Assembly (NCBI RefSeq): GCF_023516575.1
Contig: NZ_JAMGBE010000003.1
Coordinates: 434,001-498,000 of the forward strand
Direction of reading: 5' to 3'
DNA: 64,000 nt
Source of the DNA: Sphingomonas hankyongi
GTDB taxonomy: Bacteria; Pseudomonadota; Alphaproteobacteria; Sphingomonadales; Sphingomonadaceae
The position numbers and the translations under genes were made by a program. The stretch's first letter is position 1, and each line of letters begins with the position of its first letter. Below the pieces are notes generated by a model. It was not told the origin of the DNA and ran no database searches. It saw only the letters and a list, made by a program, of their open reading frames with translations. Shown here one piece after another: positions 42,148 through 52,342 of the stretch.

Positions 42148-44547
42148 TTAGTGACGAATGGCCGTACCGGTCTCCGCGCCCGGTGAATGGACGGGCGGTT
42201 CGGCCGCATGCTCGTCGGCATCGGTCCACTCGATTGCTCGGACCGGCTCGACCAGAGCCCGAGCCAGCACTTCATCGACATGCGAAACCGGGACGATTTC
42301 CAGGCTTTCCTTCACCGTGACGGGAATCTCGGCAAGATCCTTCTCATTCTCGATAGGGATCAGGACGGTCTGGATGCCGCCGCGAAGGGCCGCCAGCAGC
42401 TTCTCCTTCAGTCCACCGATTGGAAGCACGCGGCCGCGCAGCGTCACCTCGCCGGTCATTGCGATATCCCGCCGCACCGCGATGCCGGTCAGCGTCGAGA
42501 TCATGGCGGTCACCATGCCAATGCCCGCGGACGGCCCGTCCTTGGGTACAGCGCCTTCGGGCAGGTGGACGTGAATGTCCTTGCGGGCGAAGATCGACGG
42601 TTTGACGCCATAGGCGGGAGCGCGCGCCTTCACGAAGCTCATCGCTGCCTGGATGGACTCCTGCATGACCTCGCCGAGCTTGCCGGTGGTCTTGATCTGG
42701 CCCTTCCCAGGTACCGTCACGGCCTCGATCGTGAGCAATTCGCCACCGACCTCGGTCCAGGCGAGACCGGTGACCGCACCGATCTGGTCCTCTTCTTCGC
42801 CCATGCCGTACCGAAATTTCCTGACACCGAGGAACTCGCCGAGATTCTCTGCGGTGAGCTCTACCTTCTCGATCTTTGCTTCGAGGATCTGGCGAAGCGA
42901 CTTACGAGCCACCTTTGCAAGTTCTCGCTCGAGCGTACGAACGCCCGCTTCCCGAGTATAATGCCGGATCATCGCGCGAAGGCCGCCGTCGGCGAAGGTC
43001 AGCTCGCCGGGTTTCAAGCCGTGGGCATCCATCTGCTTCGGGATCAGGTGGCGCTTGGCAATCTCGACCTTCTCGTCCTCCGTGTACCCCTCGAGCCGGA
43101 TGATCTCCATGCGATCGAGCAAGGGCTGCGGCATGTCGAGCGAGTTGGCGGTCGTGACGAACATCACGTCCGACAAATCGTAATCGAGCTCGAGATAATG
43201 GTCCTGGAACCGGCTGTTCTGCTCCGGATCCAGCACTTCCAGGAGCGCCGAGGACGGATCGCCGCGGAAGTCCTGGCCGAGCTTGTCGATCTCATCGAGA
43301 AGGAACAGCGGGTTCGACATGCCCGCTTTCTTCAGGTTCGAGATGATCTTGCCCGGAAGCGAACCGATATAAGTGCGCCGGTGGCCGCGGATTTCGGCCT
43401 CGTCGCGCACACCGCCCAGCGATTGGCGAACGAACTCGCGACCCGTCGCGCGCGCGATGGAGCGACCCAGCGAGGTCTTGCCAACGCCGGGCGGCCCCAC
43501 GAGGCACAGGATCGGTCCCTTGAGCTTGTTTGTGCGGGCCTGCACCGCGAGATACTCGACGATGCGCTCCTTGACCTTCTCGAGTCCGTAATGGTCCTCG
43601 TCGAGGACGCGCTGCGCCTCGGCGATGTCCTTCTTCAGCTTCGACTTCTTGCCCCAGGGCAGCGCAAGGAGAACGTCGAGATAGTTGCGCGCCACCGTAG
43701 CTTCGGCGGACATCGGCGCCATCGCCTTCAGCTTCTTTAGCTCGGCCGTGGCCCTGACGCGGGCTTCCTTGGACAGGCGGGTCTTGCGGATCTTCTCGGC
43801 CAGCTCGTGGAGCTCGTCGCCGCCTTCCTCGCCTTCGTTCCCAAGCTCCCGCTGGATCGCCTTCAGCTGCTCATTCAAATAATATTCGCGCTGCGTCTTC
43901 TCCATCTGGCGCTTGACCCGGCTACGGATCTTCTTCTCGACCTGGAGTACGCCGAGCTCACCCTCCATGAAGGCGAAGACCATCTCCAGCCGGCGCGCAG
44001 GGTTCAATTCGCCAAGCAGGGCCTGCTTGTCGGACACCTTGATCGACAGGTTCGAGGCTACGGCATCGGCGAGCGCCGAAGGATCGTCGATCTCAGCAAG
44101 CTGAATGCCCGTCTCGGGAGGGAGCCGCTTGTTGAGCTTCGCGTAATTCTCGAACTGATCGAGCACGGAGCGCATGAGCGCCTGGCCCTCGGGCCCGGCC
44201 GCTGCTTCCTCGTCCACGTCCTCGATCTCCGCCACGACATAGCCGTCGCGGGGCAGGAGATTGACCAGCCGCGCCCTCTTCACGCCTTCGACAAGCACGC
44301 GAACCGTGCCGTCCGGCAGCTTCAGGAGCTGCATTGCAGTCGCGATGACGCCGAGATCGTAAAGTGCGTCCCGATCGGGGTCGTCCTCGCCCGGATCGAG
44401 CTGCGCGACGAGGAAGAGCTCCTTGTCGGCGGCCATTGCAGCCTCGAGCGCGGCAACCGACTTCTCGCGGCCAACGAACAACGGAACGATCCGGTGGGGG
44501 AAAACGACAATATCGCGGAGCGGGAGGATCGGGAGAAAACGAGTCAT
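42148..44547 (-). CDS. lon: ATP-dependent protease Lon
   Basis: This 799-residue protein, with the start at 44547, has the Lon N-terminal domain ([20 protein letters not shown]) and an AAA+ module with Walker [12 protein letters not shown] and Walker [13 protein letters not shown]-terminal Ser/Lys protease carries the catalytic Ser in [11 protein letters not shown]. It degrades misfolded and regulatory proteins such as CcrM. An upstream 118-codon frame extension has no family match and was rejected. No Shine-Dalgarno precedes the ATG; a CCCATATA motif 8 bases upstream could allow a leaderless transcript. Confidence 0.96.
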   Translation of the reverse strand: MTRFLPILPLRDIVVFPHRIVPLFVGREKSVAALEAAMAADKELFLVAQLDPGEDDPDRDALYDLGVIATAMQLLKLPDGTVRVLVEGVKRARLVNLLPRDGYVVAEIEDVDEEAAAGPEGQALMRSVLDQFENYAKLNKRLPPETGIQLAEIDDPSALADAVASNLSIKVSDKQALLGELNPARRLEMVFAFMEGELGVLQVEKKIRSRVKRQMEKTQREYYLNEQLKAIQRELGNEGEEGGDELHELAEKIRKTRLSKEARVRATAELKKLKAMAPMSAEATVARNYLDVLLALPWGKKSKLKKDIAEAQRVLDEDHYGLEKVKERIVEYLAVQARTNKLKGPILCLVGPPGVGKTSLGRSIARATGREFVRQSLGGVRDEAEIRGHRRTYIGSLPGKIISNLKKAGMSNPLFLLDEIDKLGQDFRGDPSSALLEVLDPEQNSRFQDHYLELDYDLSDVMFVTTANSLDMPQPLLDRMEIIRLEGYTEDEKVEIAKRHLIPKQMDAHGLKPGELTFADGGLRAMIRHYTREAGVRTLERELAKVARKSLRQILEAKIEKVELTAENLGEFLGVRKFRYGMGEEEDQIGAVTGLAWTEVGGELLTIEAVTVPGKGQIKTTGKLGEVMQESIQAAMSFVKARAPAYGVKPSIFARKDIHVHLPEGAVPKDGPSAGIGMVTAMISTLTGIAVRRDIAMTGEVTLRGRVLPIGGLKEKLLAALRGGIQTVLIPIENEKDLAEIPVTVKESLEIVPVSHVDEVLARALVEPVRAIEWTDADEHAAEPPVHSPGAETGTAIRH

Positions 44548-44591
44548 GAGCGAGTATATGGGCGCCGCCTCGGTCCTCCGCAACAAAGTCG

Positions 44592-44617
44592 GGAACATTC
44601 GCGCTCGCCTGCTCGCT
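44592..44617 (+). promoter_or_regulatory. Near-consensus EcfG-type promoter
   Basis: GGAAC (44592-44596), a 17-bp spacer and CGCT (44614-44617) differ from the EcfG consensus at one -10 base. The 69-residue protein gene starts 24 bases downstream, the same spacing as at the exact sites. Confidence 0.45.
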
Positions 44618-44640
44618 TGATCCGCAAAAGGGAGGCGCAA

Positions 44641-44850
44641 ATGACCGACGATCGAGAGAAAATCAGCAACGGACCGAACGAGCGCGCCATCGACGAGAAT
44701 ATCGCAGGGACCGGTCCGGGCATTCCGGATGACGCGCTGGCGCCCGGCGAGGAGCTTCCGCAGCCGCCAACCGACGAGCAGGTCGAGAAGGCCGCCGAGG
44801 CGCTCGGAATACGGACCGAGCGGGACACGCTTCCGCTCGAAGGTGAATAA
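44641..44850 (+). CDS. Small acidic protein, 69 residues
   Basis: This short soluble acidic protein ([38 protein letters not shown]) has a strong GGGAGG 5 bases before the ATG. It is probably partly disordered with one helix. It is not recognised as a named family. A near-consensus stress promoter precedes it, and it is divergent from lon. Confidence 0.65.
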   Translation: MTDDREKISNGPNERAIDENIAGTGPGIPDDALAPGEELPQPPTDEQVEKAAEALGIRTERDTLPLEGE

Positions 44851-44916
44851 ATTACGCGCTAGCGTTAATCGCTGATTCCGTTGCCGTTCAGTTTCGGTCA
44901 CTATCTAGGGATGGTG

Positions 44917-46341
44917 ATGAAACCTTCTGTTTTGCTTGCGCTTGGCGCCCTCGCACTGCCCGGAGCCGCGGCAGCCCAATACGGCATGCCCTACCCGCCG
45001 ATGCCGCCCGCCCCGATGCCCATGCCAGCGCCATCCGTACGCGCGGAGCCGTGGATGGCGCCCCCTCCGGGCGTTCAGGCGCCCCAGCCGTGGGGCCGGA
45101 CCGCCGCGTCGAAGTCCCGGTCCCCCGCGCTCGAACCCATCGATCTGCCGCCGGCGATCGAACAGGGCGTGGACATGATCTACATCGACGAGGAGCTCGT
45201 TCCTCGCGCGGTGCAGGACCCTGCCCTGCTGCACAACATGTCGTTCGACGACTGGAGCGGCGCGCCAGTAGACCTCTTCACCTCGGTGAACCCGATCTAC
45301 ACCGACCTTCGTCGCGGATTGATGCGCTACCAGCAGCGCTGGGGCGACCTGCCTCAAACCACGATCCCGTCGGGGCCTACCCTCAAGGCGGGCGTAACCG
45401 GTGACCGCGTCTCCATGCTGCGCGAGCGGCTCGGCCTGGCCCCCGGAGGCAGTTTCGACGCCGCTCTGGGAAGCGCGGTCAAGGAATTCCAGGCCGTTCA
45501 TGGCCTCAAAGCGGACGGCGTAGCCGGCGCGGGCACGATCGATGCGCTCAACCGCGGCGCTCGTTATTACGAGCAGCTGATCATCATCAACATGGAGCGG
45601 GCGAAGCGGCTCCCGGCGCCCGAAGAGCAGCGGAAATATGCGATCGTCGACTCCGGCGGTGCGCGATTGTCGCTTTGGGAGAACGGCCGGAAGGTCGACG
45701 AGATGAAGGTGGTCGTCGGCAAGGCCGAGACCGCAACCCCCATGATGGCGGCCTATATCCGCTACGCCAGCGTCAACCCTTACTGGAACGTGCCGCCCGA
45801 GTTGGTGAGGAATCTCATCGGCCCGCGCATCGTCTCCCAAGGCATCAGCTACCTGACCGAGCGCGAATATCAGGTCCTGTCGAGCTACGGAGAGGACGCC
45901 AAGGTGCTCGACCCGAGCAGCATCGACTGGCGGGCCGTGGTGGACGGACAGCAGGAGGTGCGCCTGCGCCGCCTGCCCAGTCCGGCGAACTCGATGGGCA
46001 TGATGAAGTTTATGCTGCCCAACTATTTCGGCATCTATCTCCACGATTCGCCGGAAAAGGAGCACTTCACCAAAAACGAGCTCTGGATCAGCAACGGCTG
46101 CGTTCGCGTCGAGGATTACAAGCGGTTCGCGAGCTGGCTGTTCGGCGGCTACGTGCCGAAAGGCGGCAATCCGAAGGTCGAGGAAGAAGTAAACCTCCCT
46201 GCGCCGGTGCCGGTTTACATGACCTATTTGACGGTACAGCCCACAGCATCGGGGATTCAGTTCCTTGCCGACCCCTATGGCCGGGATGCCCATCTCATGG
46301 AGCGGTTCGGATCGCGAATGGTGGCCGGCGTCGGCGGCTGA
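44917..46341 (+). CDS. Exported murein L,D-transpeptidase with peptidoglycan-binding domain
   Basis: This 474-residue protein has a signal peptide (to AAA-Q, about residue 21) and a Pro/Met-rich low-complexity stretch (22-70). A peptidoglycan-binding helix bundle follows (about 165-215), then a YkuD domain with ISNGCVRVEDY, whose Cys (about 394) is the acyl-enzyme nucleophile. It forms 3-3 crosslinks. Architecture resembles YcbB/LdtD but is shorter. The second ATG was chosen because AGGG sits 6 bases before it. Confidence 0.9.
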   Translation: MKPSVLLALGALALPGAAAAQYGMPYPPMPPAPMPMPAPSVRAEPWMAPPPGVQAPQPWGRTAASKSRSPALEPIDLPPAIEQGVDMIYIDEELVPRAVQDPALLHNMSFDDWSGAPVDLFTSVNPIYTDLRRGLMRYQQRWGDLPQTTIPSGPTLKAGVTGDRVSMLRERLGLAPGGSFDAALGSAVKEFQAVHGLKADGVAGAGTIDALNRGARYYEQLIIINMERAKRLPAPEEQRKYAIVDSGGARLSLWENGRKVDEMKVVVGKAETATPMMAAYIRYASVNPYWNVPPELVRNLIGPRIVSQGISYLTEREYQVLSSYGEDAKVLDPSSIDWRAVVDGQQEVRLRRLPSPANSMGMMKFMLPNYFGIYLHDSPEKEHFTKNELWISNGCVRVEDYKRFASWLFGGYVPKGGNPKVEEEVNLPAPVPVYMTYLTVQPTASGIQFLADPYGRDAHLMERFGSRMVAGVGG

Positions 46342-46344
46342 TCG

Positions 46345-46872
46345 TCAGATCGCCGTTCCGGCTCCGTAGAACAGGAGCAGAGCGGGCAGCAGGTTCTGCA
46401 GCGCATGGGCTGAGGCCGGAACGAGGATGGCCGCGGCCAACGAATGGCGCCGCCACGCCACAAACAACGTAGAGAATACGAAGAACGGCCACCAGATCAC
46501 GAGGCCCCAGGCCGGTGCAGCCATGGAATGAGCGACGCCCCAGCCGATCGCGCTGATCACGACTGCGACAGTCGGCGGCACGAAGCGCAACAGGATCGCG
46601 AGCACGCTGGCCATGATCAGGGTCTCGGTCACCGGCGCGAACACCACCATGAGGAACACGCCCAGCCAATTCGAAACCGGAAGCTGCGGTTGCGCCGATT
46701 GCGGGAACAGGTGCGTGACCAGCGCGCCGATAAGCAAGCTCGGCAGGAATGCAGTCAGCCAACCGATCACGATCGACAGCCACAAGCGCCGGGGCTCGCG
46801 CACGGCCGGTGGAAGGAAACTCACCGGCGCCGTCCACTGTGCAGCCTGCAGCGAGCGCGCAGTCTCGTCCAT
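46345..46872 (-). CDS. CPBP-like polytopic membrane protein with degenerate motif
   Basis: This 175-residue protein has about five membrane helices. FAPVTETLIMASVLAILLRF sits where CPBP/CAAX-protease-like proteins have EExxxR; here only the first Glu-like position is kept (TETLIM). GWGVAHSMAA and SAHALQNLLPA resemble motifs 2 and 3 with their histidines. It may be an inactive or altered Abi-family member. It converges on the L,D-transpeptidase with 3 bases between. Confidence 0.65.
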   Translation of the reverse strand: MDETARSLQAAQWTAPVSFLPPAVREPRRLWLSIVIGWLTAFLPSLLIGALVTHLFPQSAQPQLPVSNWLGVFLMVVFAPVTETLIMASVLAILLRFVPPTVAVVISAIGWGVAHSMAAPAWGLVIWWPFFVFSTLFVAWRRHSLAAAILVPASAHALQNLLPALLLFYGAGTAI

Positions 46873-46897
46873 TTAGCTTGTCAGTTGTTCCGGCAGG

Positions 46898-48163
<1,266 letters not shown>

Positions 48164-48364
48164 TCGTGTCCTTGCATCCCGGCCTTTAACGACCGTCTCT
48201 CATGGGCATGCTAGCCCGCTTTATGCCACAATCAACTCTGCCGGAGTCTTAACGCCGCCCCGCGAAAGATTGCTCCTTTAGTTTCAGGAATATGGATGGC
48301 GTTGGGACGAGTAGCAAGGGACTCTGGCGTCGCGGTAACCTTACCATGTCCCAAGATAGGGCGA

Positions 48365-48390
48365 GGAACGTGGCTCTCCGGCCAGGCGTT
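48365..48390 (+). promoter_or_regulatory. EcfG-type general stress promoter
   Basis: GGAAC (48365-48369), a 17-bp spacer and CGTT (48387-48390) exactly match the EcfG consensus. The exported protein at 48454 starts 63 bases downstream. The rest of 48164-48453 holds the clpX leader and no other ORF. Confidence 0.72.
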
Positions 48391-48453
48391 TAACCACCGG
48401 AAGCCGACCTTCCCCGTTGCGTAAGCGTACAGGGGGCCAAAAGGAGCTCCACC

Positions 48454-48777
48454 ATGAGGAAAATCGTCACGTTGATTGGCGCCAGCGCATTTGCGCTCGG
48501 GCCGGCCATAGGTGCCCAGCCGGCGCCTGGAAGCATTTCGCCCCACCATCAAACAGGTCAGCAAGTTGGCGACCAGGTCCCGGATGGCCTGGAATGCGAC
48601 GAAGGCGGCACCCCGCCCAGCCAGTCAGGCCGTGAGCCCGGTCCTGGATCGCCATTCCAGGAGGACAGCATCTCGGGCGACCATTATGCGGGCAATCGGG
48701 ACGGCATCAACAACAAGAACACGGCATCCGTGTCGCAGTATGACATAGCGTGTTTCAGGGGCCCGGATACTCACTGA
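48454..48777 (+). CDS. Small exported protein under a stress promoter
   Basis: This 107-residue protein has a signal peptide (IVTLIGASAFALGPAIGAQ, cleavage near 21). The mature domain is rich in Gly, Asp, Pro and Asn, with two cysteines (ECDEGG, IACFRG) that may form a disulfide. AGGAG lies about 7 bases before the ATG. It is not recognised. Its exact EcfG promoter suggests stress-induced export. Its 3' end overlaps the convergent hydrolase by 7 bases. Confidence 0.72.
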   Translation: MRKIVTLIGASAFALGPAIGAQPAPGSISPHHQTGQQVGDQVPDGLECDEGGTPPSQSGREPGPGSPFQEDSISGDHYAGNRDGINNKNTASVSQYDIACFRGPDTH

Positions 48778-49517
48778 CCGCTGACGGCGGCCACGGCCTC
48801 CCGCATGGCTAGTTGGAAATCGGATCGGGCGTAAATGTCGTTGTGGCCAGCGCCCGCGATGGTGCGGTCGAAGACCAGGTTCTTTACCTGGTGGCGCAGC
48901 GCGTCCGTACGCTCGCCCGAGATGAGCTCGTCGCGTTCGCCTGCAATGATCGCGACGAGCGCCTCGGCATCGCGAAGCGGCGTCGCCGCGTCGATCTCGT
49001 GCCGGAAGAATGGACCGATCGGGAGCCAAGGGTACATCCCCTGGGCGACCGCCTTCAGCGAATCGAACGGTGTGACCAGCACCAGGCCATCCAGCGGACG
49101 CCGGGCGGCCAGTTGGGCCGCTACGCCCGTGCCAATGCTGAATCCCACGGCGATGATGCGACGGGGCTTCAGCCGTTCGACCGCAAAGTCATAGAGAAGC
49201 GGAGCGTCCGCGATGAGCGTGTCTGCCGAGGGCGAACCCGTGGACGGCCTGTACCCGCGATAGTGGAATGCCGCGACCCCGTGGTCCGGGAGGACTTCGT
49301 GCAGATATTCCGCGACGTCCTGCGCGTTCCAAGCATTCCCGCCGAAGCCGAGGATCAGGTCGGGCGCTCCGCTGGGCGCCCGTTCAGGCGGAATATATAC
49401 TCCGGACAGCTTGTGACCATCGATCTCAAGTGCAAGCCGTTCTGCGTCGCGAGGTAACGGCCCGGCCTTCGGCACCGCATGCGTCGGAAAGATCAGGCTG
49501 TCCTGGAAATCAAACAT
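48771..49517 (-). CDS. Alpha/beta hydrolase
   Basis: This 248-residue hydrolase has the nucleophile elbow GFSIGTG (about 120), a catalytic Asp region around VAIIAGERDELI and a C-terminal His in AGAGHNDIY. It has an N-terminal hydrophobic segment (LIFPTHAVP) but no clear signal. The substrate is unknown. An in-frame GTG three codons upstream is an alternative start; neither has a strong ribosome site. Confidence 0.82.
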   Translation of the reverse strand: MFDFQDSLIFPTHAVPKAGPLPRDAERLALEIDGHKLSGVYIPPERAPSGAPDLILGFGGNAWNAQDVAEYLHEVLPDHGVAAFHYRGYRPSTGSPSADTLIADAPLLYDFAVERLKPRRIIAVGFSIGTGVAAQLAARRPLDGLVLVTPFDSLKAVAQGMYPWLPIGPFFRHEIDAATPLRDAEALVAIIAGERDELISGERTDALRHQVKNLVFDRTIAGAGHNDIYARSDFQLAMREAVAAVSGQ

Positions 49518-49550
49518 TGAAAGCACGATTGGGAGGGGCTGCGCAGGTAA

Positions 49551-49907
49551 TTAGCGCGCGAAAGCCGCGTCGATGGCCGGAGTGACACGATCCACGGTGT
49601 AGGGCTTTTCAATGACTGGCGCGTCGTCGAACTCGGGCGGAGGCGGATCGACATGCCCGCCGGTCGCGATCACGAACGGGACGTTCTTCTCGCGCAGGCG
49701 CGTTGCTACCGGCCAGACATTCTCGCCCTTCAGGTTCACGTCCAGAATCGCGAGATCGAAGCCGCCCTTCTCGACCTCGTCGAGCGCGCAGCGGACATTG
49801 TCGCAGGTATTGCGAACAGTGTGACCGAGCGACCCGAGGAAATCCTCGAGCATCATCGCGATCAACGGTTCGTCCTCGACAATGAGGATTGAACGCCCCT
49901 CAGCCAT
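49551..49907 (-). CDS. Single-domain response regulator, FAT-GUY-like
   Basis: This 118-residue stand-alone receiver has acidic pocket E11-D12, phosphoacceptor D56, Thr82 and Lys101. PFVIATGG (77-84) resembles the FAT-GUY motif, named for single-domain regulators such as Sphingomonas SdrG that act in the general stress phosphorelay. Nearby EcfG promoters make that role attractive. It lies 40 bases after cckA on the same strand, so it could also receive phosphate from CckA. The link to either pathway is inference. Confidence 0.8.
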   Translation of the reverse strand: MAEGRSILIVEDEPLIAMMLEDFLGSLGHTVRNTCDNVRCALDEVEKGGFDLAILDVNLKGENVWPVATRLREKNVPFVIATGGHVDPPPPEFDDAPVIEKPYTVDRVTPAIDAAFAR

Positions 49908-49947
49908 CGGATGGGAGATAGTTGCGCAATGCGAACGAGGAAAGAGC

Positions 49948-52329
49948 CTATTTCGCCGTAAGGGTTCGTTTCGCCGCCTCAGCGAGTTCCTGCACCGAAA
50001 ACGGCTTGGGCAGAAAGCTCACATTATCGACGTCGATCGAGTTCCGGAGCTGCTCCTCCGCATAACCCGACATGAACAATATCTTCAGCTCCGGCCAGCT
50101 CTTGCGCGCCTCGGCGACCATCGTCGGACCATCCATGCCGGGCATCACAACATCGCTGATAAGAAGGTCGATCTGTTCCCCGCCTTCCAGGACTTCGAGT
50201 GCTCCCTCGCCATTCTCGGCGGTGATGACCTTGTAGCCGTGACGCGTCAGCGCTCGCTCGGCCACGGCCCGAACCATAGGCTCGTCCTCCACCAGCAGGA
50301 CGGTGCCGCTGCCCCACAGCTCGCTCTCTTTGTCCTTGGATGTTTGCCGTGATTTGGCGGCGGACTCTTCCTCGTGGTGGACCGGCAGATAGATCACGAA
50401 ACGAGTGCCATCGCCGACTTTCGAATCGGCGAAGATGAATCCGCCGGACTGCTTCACGATTCCGTATACGGTCGACAGTCCCAGCCCCGTGCCCTTCCCC
50501 ACTTCCTTGGTTGTGAAGAAAGGCTCGAAGATCTTGCCGAGCACGCTCGGCGCAATTCCGCAGCCCGTGTCCGTGACGGAAAGCGCAGTGTAGTCGTCGA
50601 CGGGAAGAATGTCGGAGCCGAGCTCCGCCACCTGGTTTGCCTTTACCGAATAGGTCTGGATGGTGAGCGTGCCTCGCCCTTTCCCTTCCATGGCGTCGCG
50701 CGCGTTTACGGCGAGGTTGATGATGACCTGTTCGAGCTGGCCAGGGTCGGCCCGCACGGGGCCGAGGTTGCGGCCGTGCTTGACGACCAGCTCGACCGTT
50801 TCCCCAAGCAACCGCTTCAACAGATGCGAGACTTCGGAGACGACGTCCGGAAGCTGCACGACTTGTGGCCGGAGCGTCTGCTGCCTGGAAAAGGCGAGAA
50901 GCTGACGCGTCAGGCCGGCAGCGCGGTTTGAGTTCGACTTGATCTGCTGGATGTCATCATAATCGCTGTCGCCGGGAGTATGACGCATCAGCATGAGGTC
51001 GCAGTGGCCGATGATCGCCGTGAGGATGTTGTTGAAGTCGTGCGCGACACCCCCGGCGAGCTGACCGACCACCTGCATCTTGGTTGCTTGCGCGACCTGC
51101 CGCTTGAGCTTCGCTTCCTCGCTATTGTCTTTCAGGAGAAGCAGGACCGAAGCTTCACCTAGCCCGCGAAGGCCGGCGATGGTCAGCGCAACCGGCTCCG
51201 ATGCCTGCCGAGAGAGACGGACTGCGAGGTCTCCCGACATGGCCGGACCGCGAGCATTACGGCGTACAGCATCGGCTACCGCGGCCTTGTCTTCCTTGAC
51301 GACGAGGTCCCCGGGATAGACCGGGAGCGAATTGCCCTTCACCCCCGCGGCCTGACTGAAGGCCTGGTTCATGGTCAGGAAGCGTCCGTCCCGGTCTACC
51401 AGCGCCAGTCCGACCGGCAATACGTCGAGGAGGGCCTGAAGGTTAGTGGACTGGTTGGTAGGGCCATCCTGGTTTTCAAACAGGATGAACATGCCCGCTC
51501 CACTTTCCGGGACCCCATCGAGGGGCAAGTGGACCAGTCGAAGGGGCTGCGCATGTTCGCCTTCGATGGTGAGGCGGACCTGCTGGTCGCCAGCGCGCTG
51601 CACAAGATGGGCGAAGATCGCCTCCCGGCGCTGTTCGCCCTCCATCGCCCTGCCGAAGAACAATCGATTGGCGCCGAGGACCACGCCCTCATTGTCGACT
51701 ACAGCGGCAAGCACGCCCGCGGCCGACAGTCGCTCGCCCTCCAGGCCCTGTGCCTGTCTCACAGCGACGCTCAACGGATCGACGGCAGCAGTCGGCTGGG
51801 GAAAACGCCATAGGAGCAACTCACCGGTCGACCCCACGCGCTCGACCTCAACGGGACAGGTGCCGGAGCTCGTCGCGACTCCTGCGACGCAGCCGCCGCC
51901 GTCGCGCCAGGCCATGTTCCTTGCGACAGCCAAAGCTTCACGCCCGTCATCATCGGTCGCAAGTAGGAGCGGTTGTTTTGTTGCTCCAAATCGCTCGCGA
52001 TATGCCGCATTGGCTATCAGCAGGGAGCCTTCCGGACTGGTCAGCGCGGCGGGTTCCTTCAAAAGGCCTAGCGCTGACCCGACCAAGGCGTAGTCCGGGC
52101 CTACGGCGAGCTCTGCGCCGCCTAGGACCGGAGCCGAAGGCCTCGCCAACGCGACACCGGCGGCCGCAACGCCCAGAATTACCGCGCCGGCTGCGATCAG
52201 CGGAAAGCCAATCAACAGGATCACGAGACCAAGGGAAATCCCTGCGGCCATCAGGATGGCCGGGATCAGCCAGCGCTCCCATCCCGCCGGTGCGGCGGTA
52301 TCGAGTGAAGGGAGCGCCGGCTGCAACAT
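49948..52329 (-). CDS. cckA: Hybrid sensor histidine kinase CckA
   Basis: This 793-residue protein has two N-terminal membrane helices (about 20-65), PAS-like regions (about 100-400) and the H-box AGGVAHDFNNILTAIIGH (His about 428). An HATPase domain has GTGLGLSTVYGIVKQSGG, and a C-terminal receiver has LLVEDEPMVR with Asp in LISDVVMPGMDG. This is the CckA layout: it controls CtrA through ChpT. The start at 52329 avoids overlap with the peptidase gene. Confidence 0.93.
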   Translation of the reverse strand: MLQPALPSLDTAAPAGWERWLIPAILMAAGISLGLVILLIGFPLIAAGAVILGVAAAGVALARPSAPVLGGAELAVGPDYALVGSALGLLKEPAALTSPEGSLLIANAAYRERFGATKQPLLLATDDDGREALAVARNMAWRDGGGCVAGVATSSGTCPVEVERVGSTGELLLWRFPQPTAAVDPLSVAVRQAQGLEGERLSAAGVLAAVVDNEGVVLGANRLFFGRAMEGEQRREAIFAHLVQRAGDQQVRLTIEGEHAQPLRLVHLPLDGVPESGAGMFILFENQDGPTNQSTNLQALLDVLPVGLALVDRDGRFLTMNQAFSQAAGVKGNSLPVYPGDLVVKEDKAAVADAVRRNARGPAMSGDLAVRLSRQASEPVALTIAGLRGLGEASVLLLLKDNSEEAKLKRQVAQATKMQVVGQLAGGVAHDFNNILTAIIGHCDLMLMRHTPGDSDYDDIQQIKSNSNRAAGLTRQLLAFSRQQTLRPQVVQLPDVVSEVSHLLKRLLGETVELVVKHGRNLGPVRADPGQLEQVIINLAVNARDAMEGKGRGTLTIQTYSVKANQVAELGSDILPVDDYTALSVTDTGCGIAPSVLGKIFEPFFTTKEVGKGTGLGLSTVYGIVKQSGGFIFADSKVGDGTRFVIYLPVHHEEESAAKSRQTSKDKESELWGSGTVLLVEDEPMVRAVAERALTRHGYKVITAENGEGALEVLEGGEQIDLLISDVVMPGMDGPTMVAEARKSWPELKILFMSGYAEEQLRNSIDVDNVSFLPKPFSVQELAEAAKRTLTAK

Positions 52330-52342
52330 CAGGAAACGACTG

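Noticed and set aside
43807-44850. Long plus-strand ORF opposite lon
   Set aside because: A shadow of high-GC coding; lon is intact on the other strand. Only the separate frame at 44641-44850 has a ribosome site.
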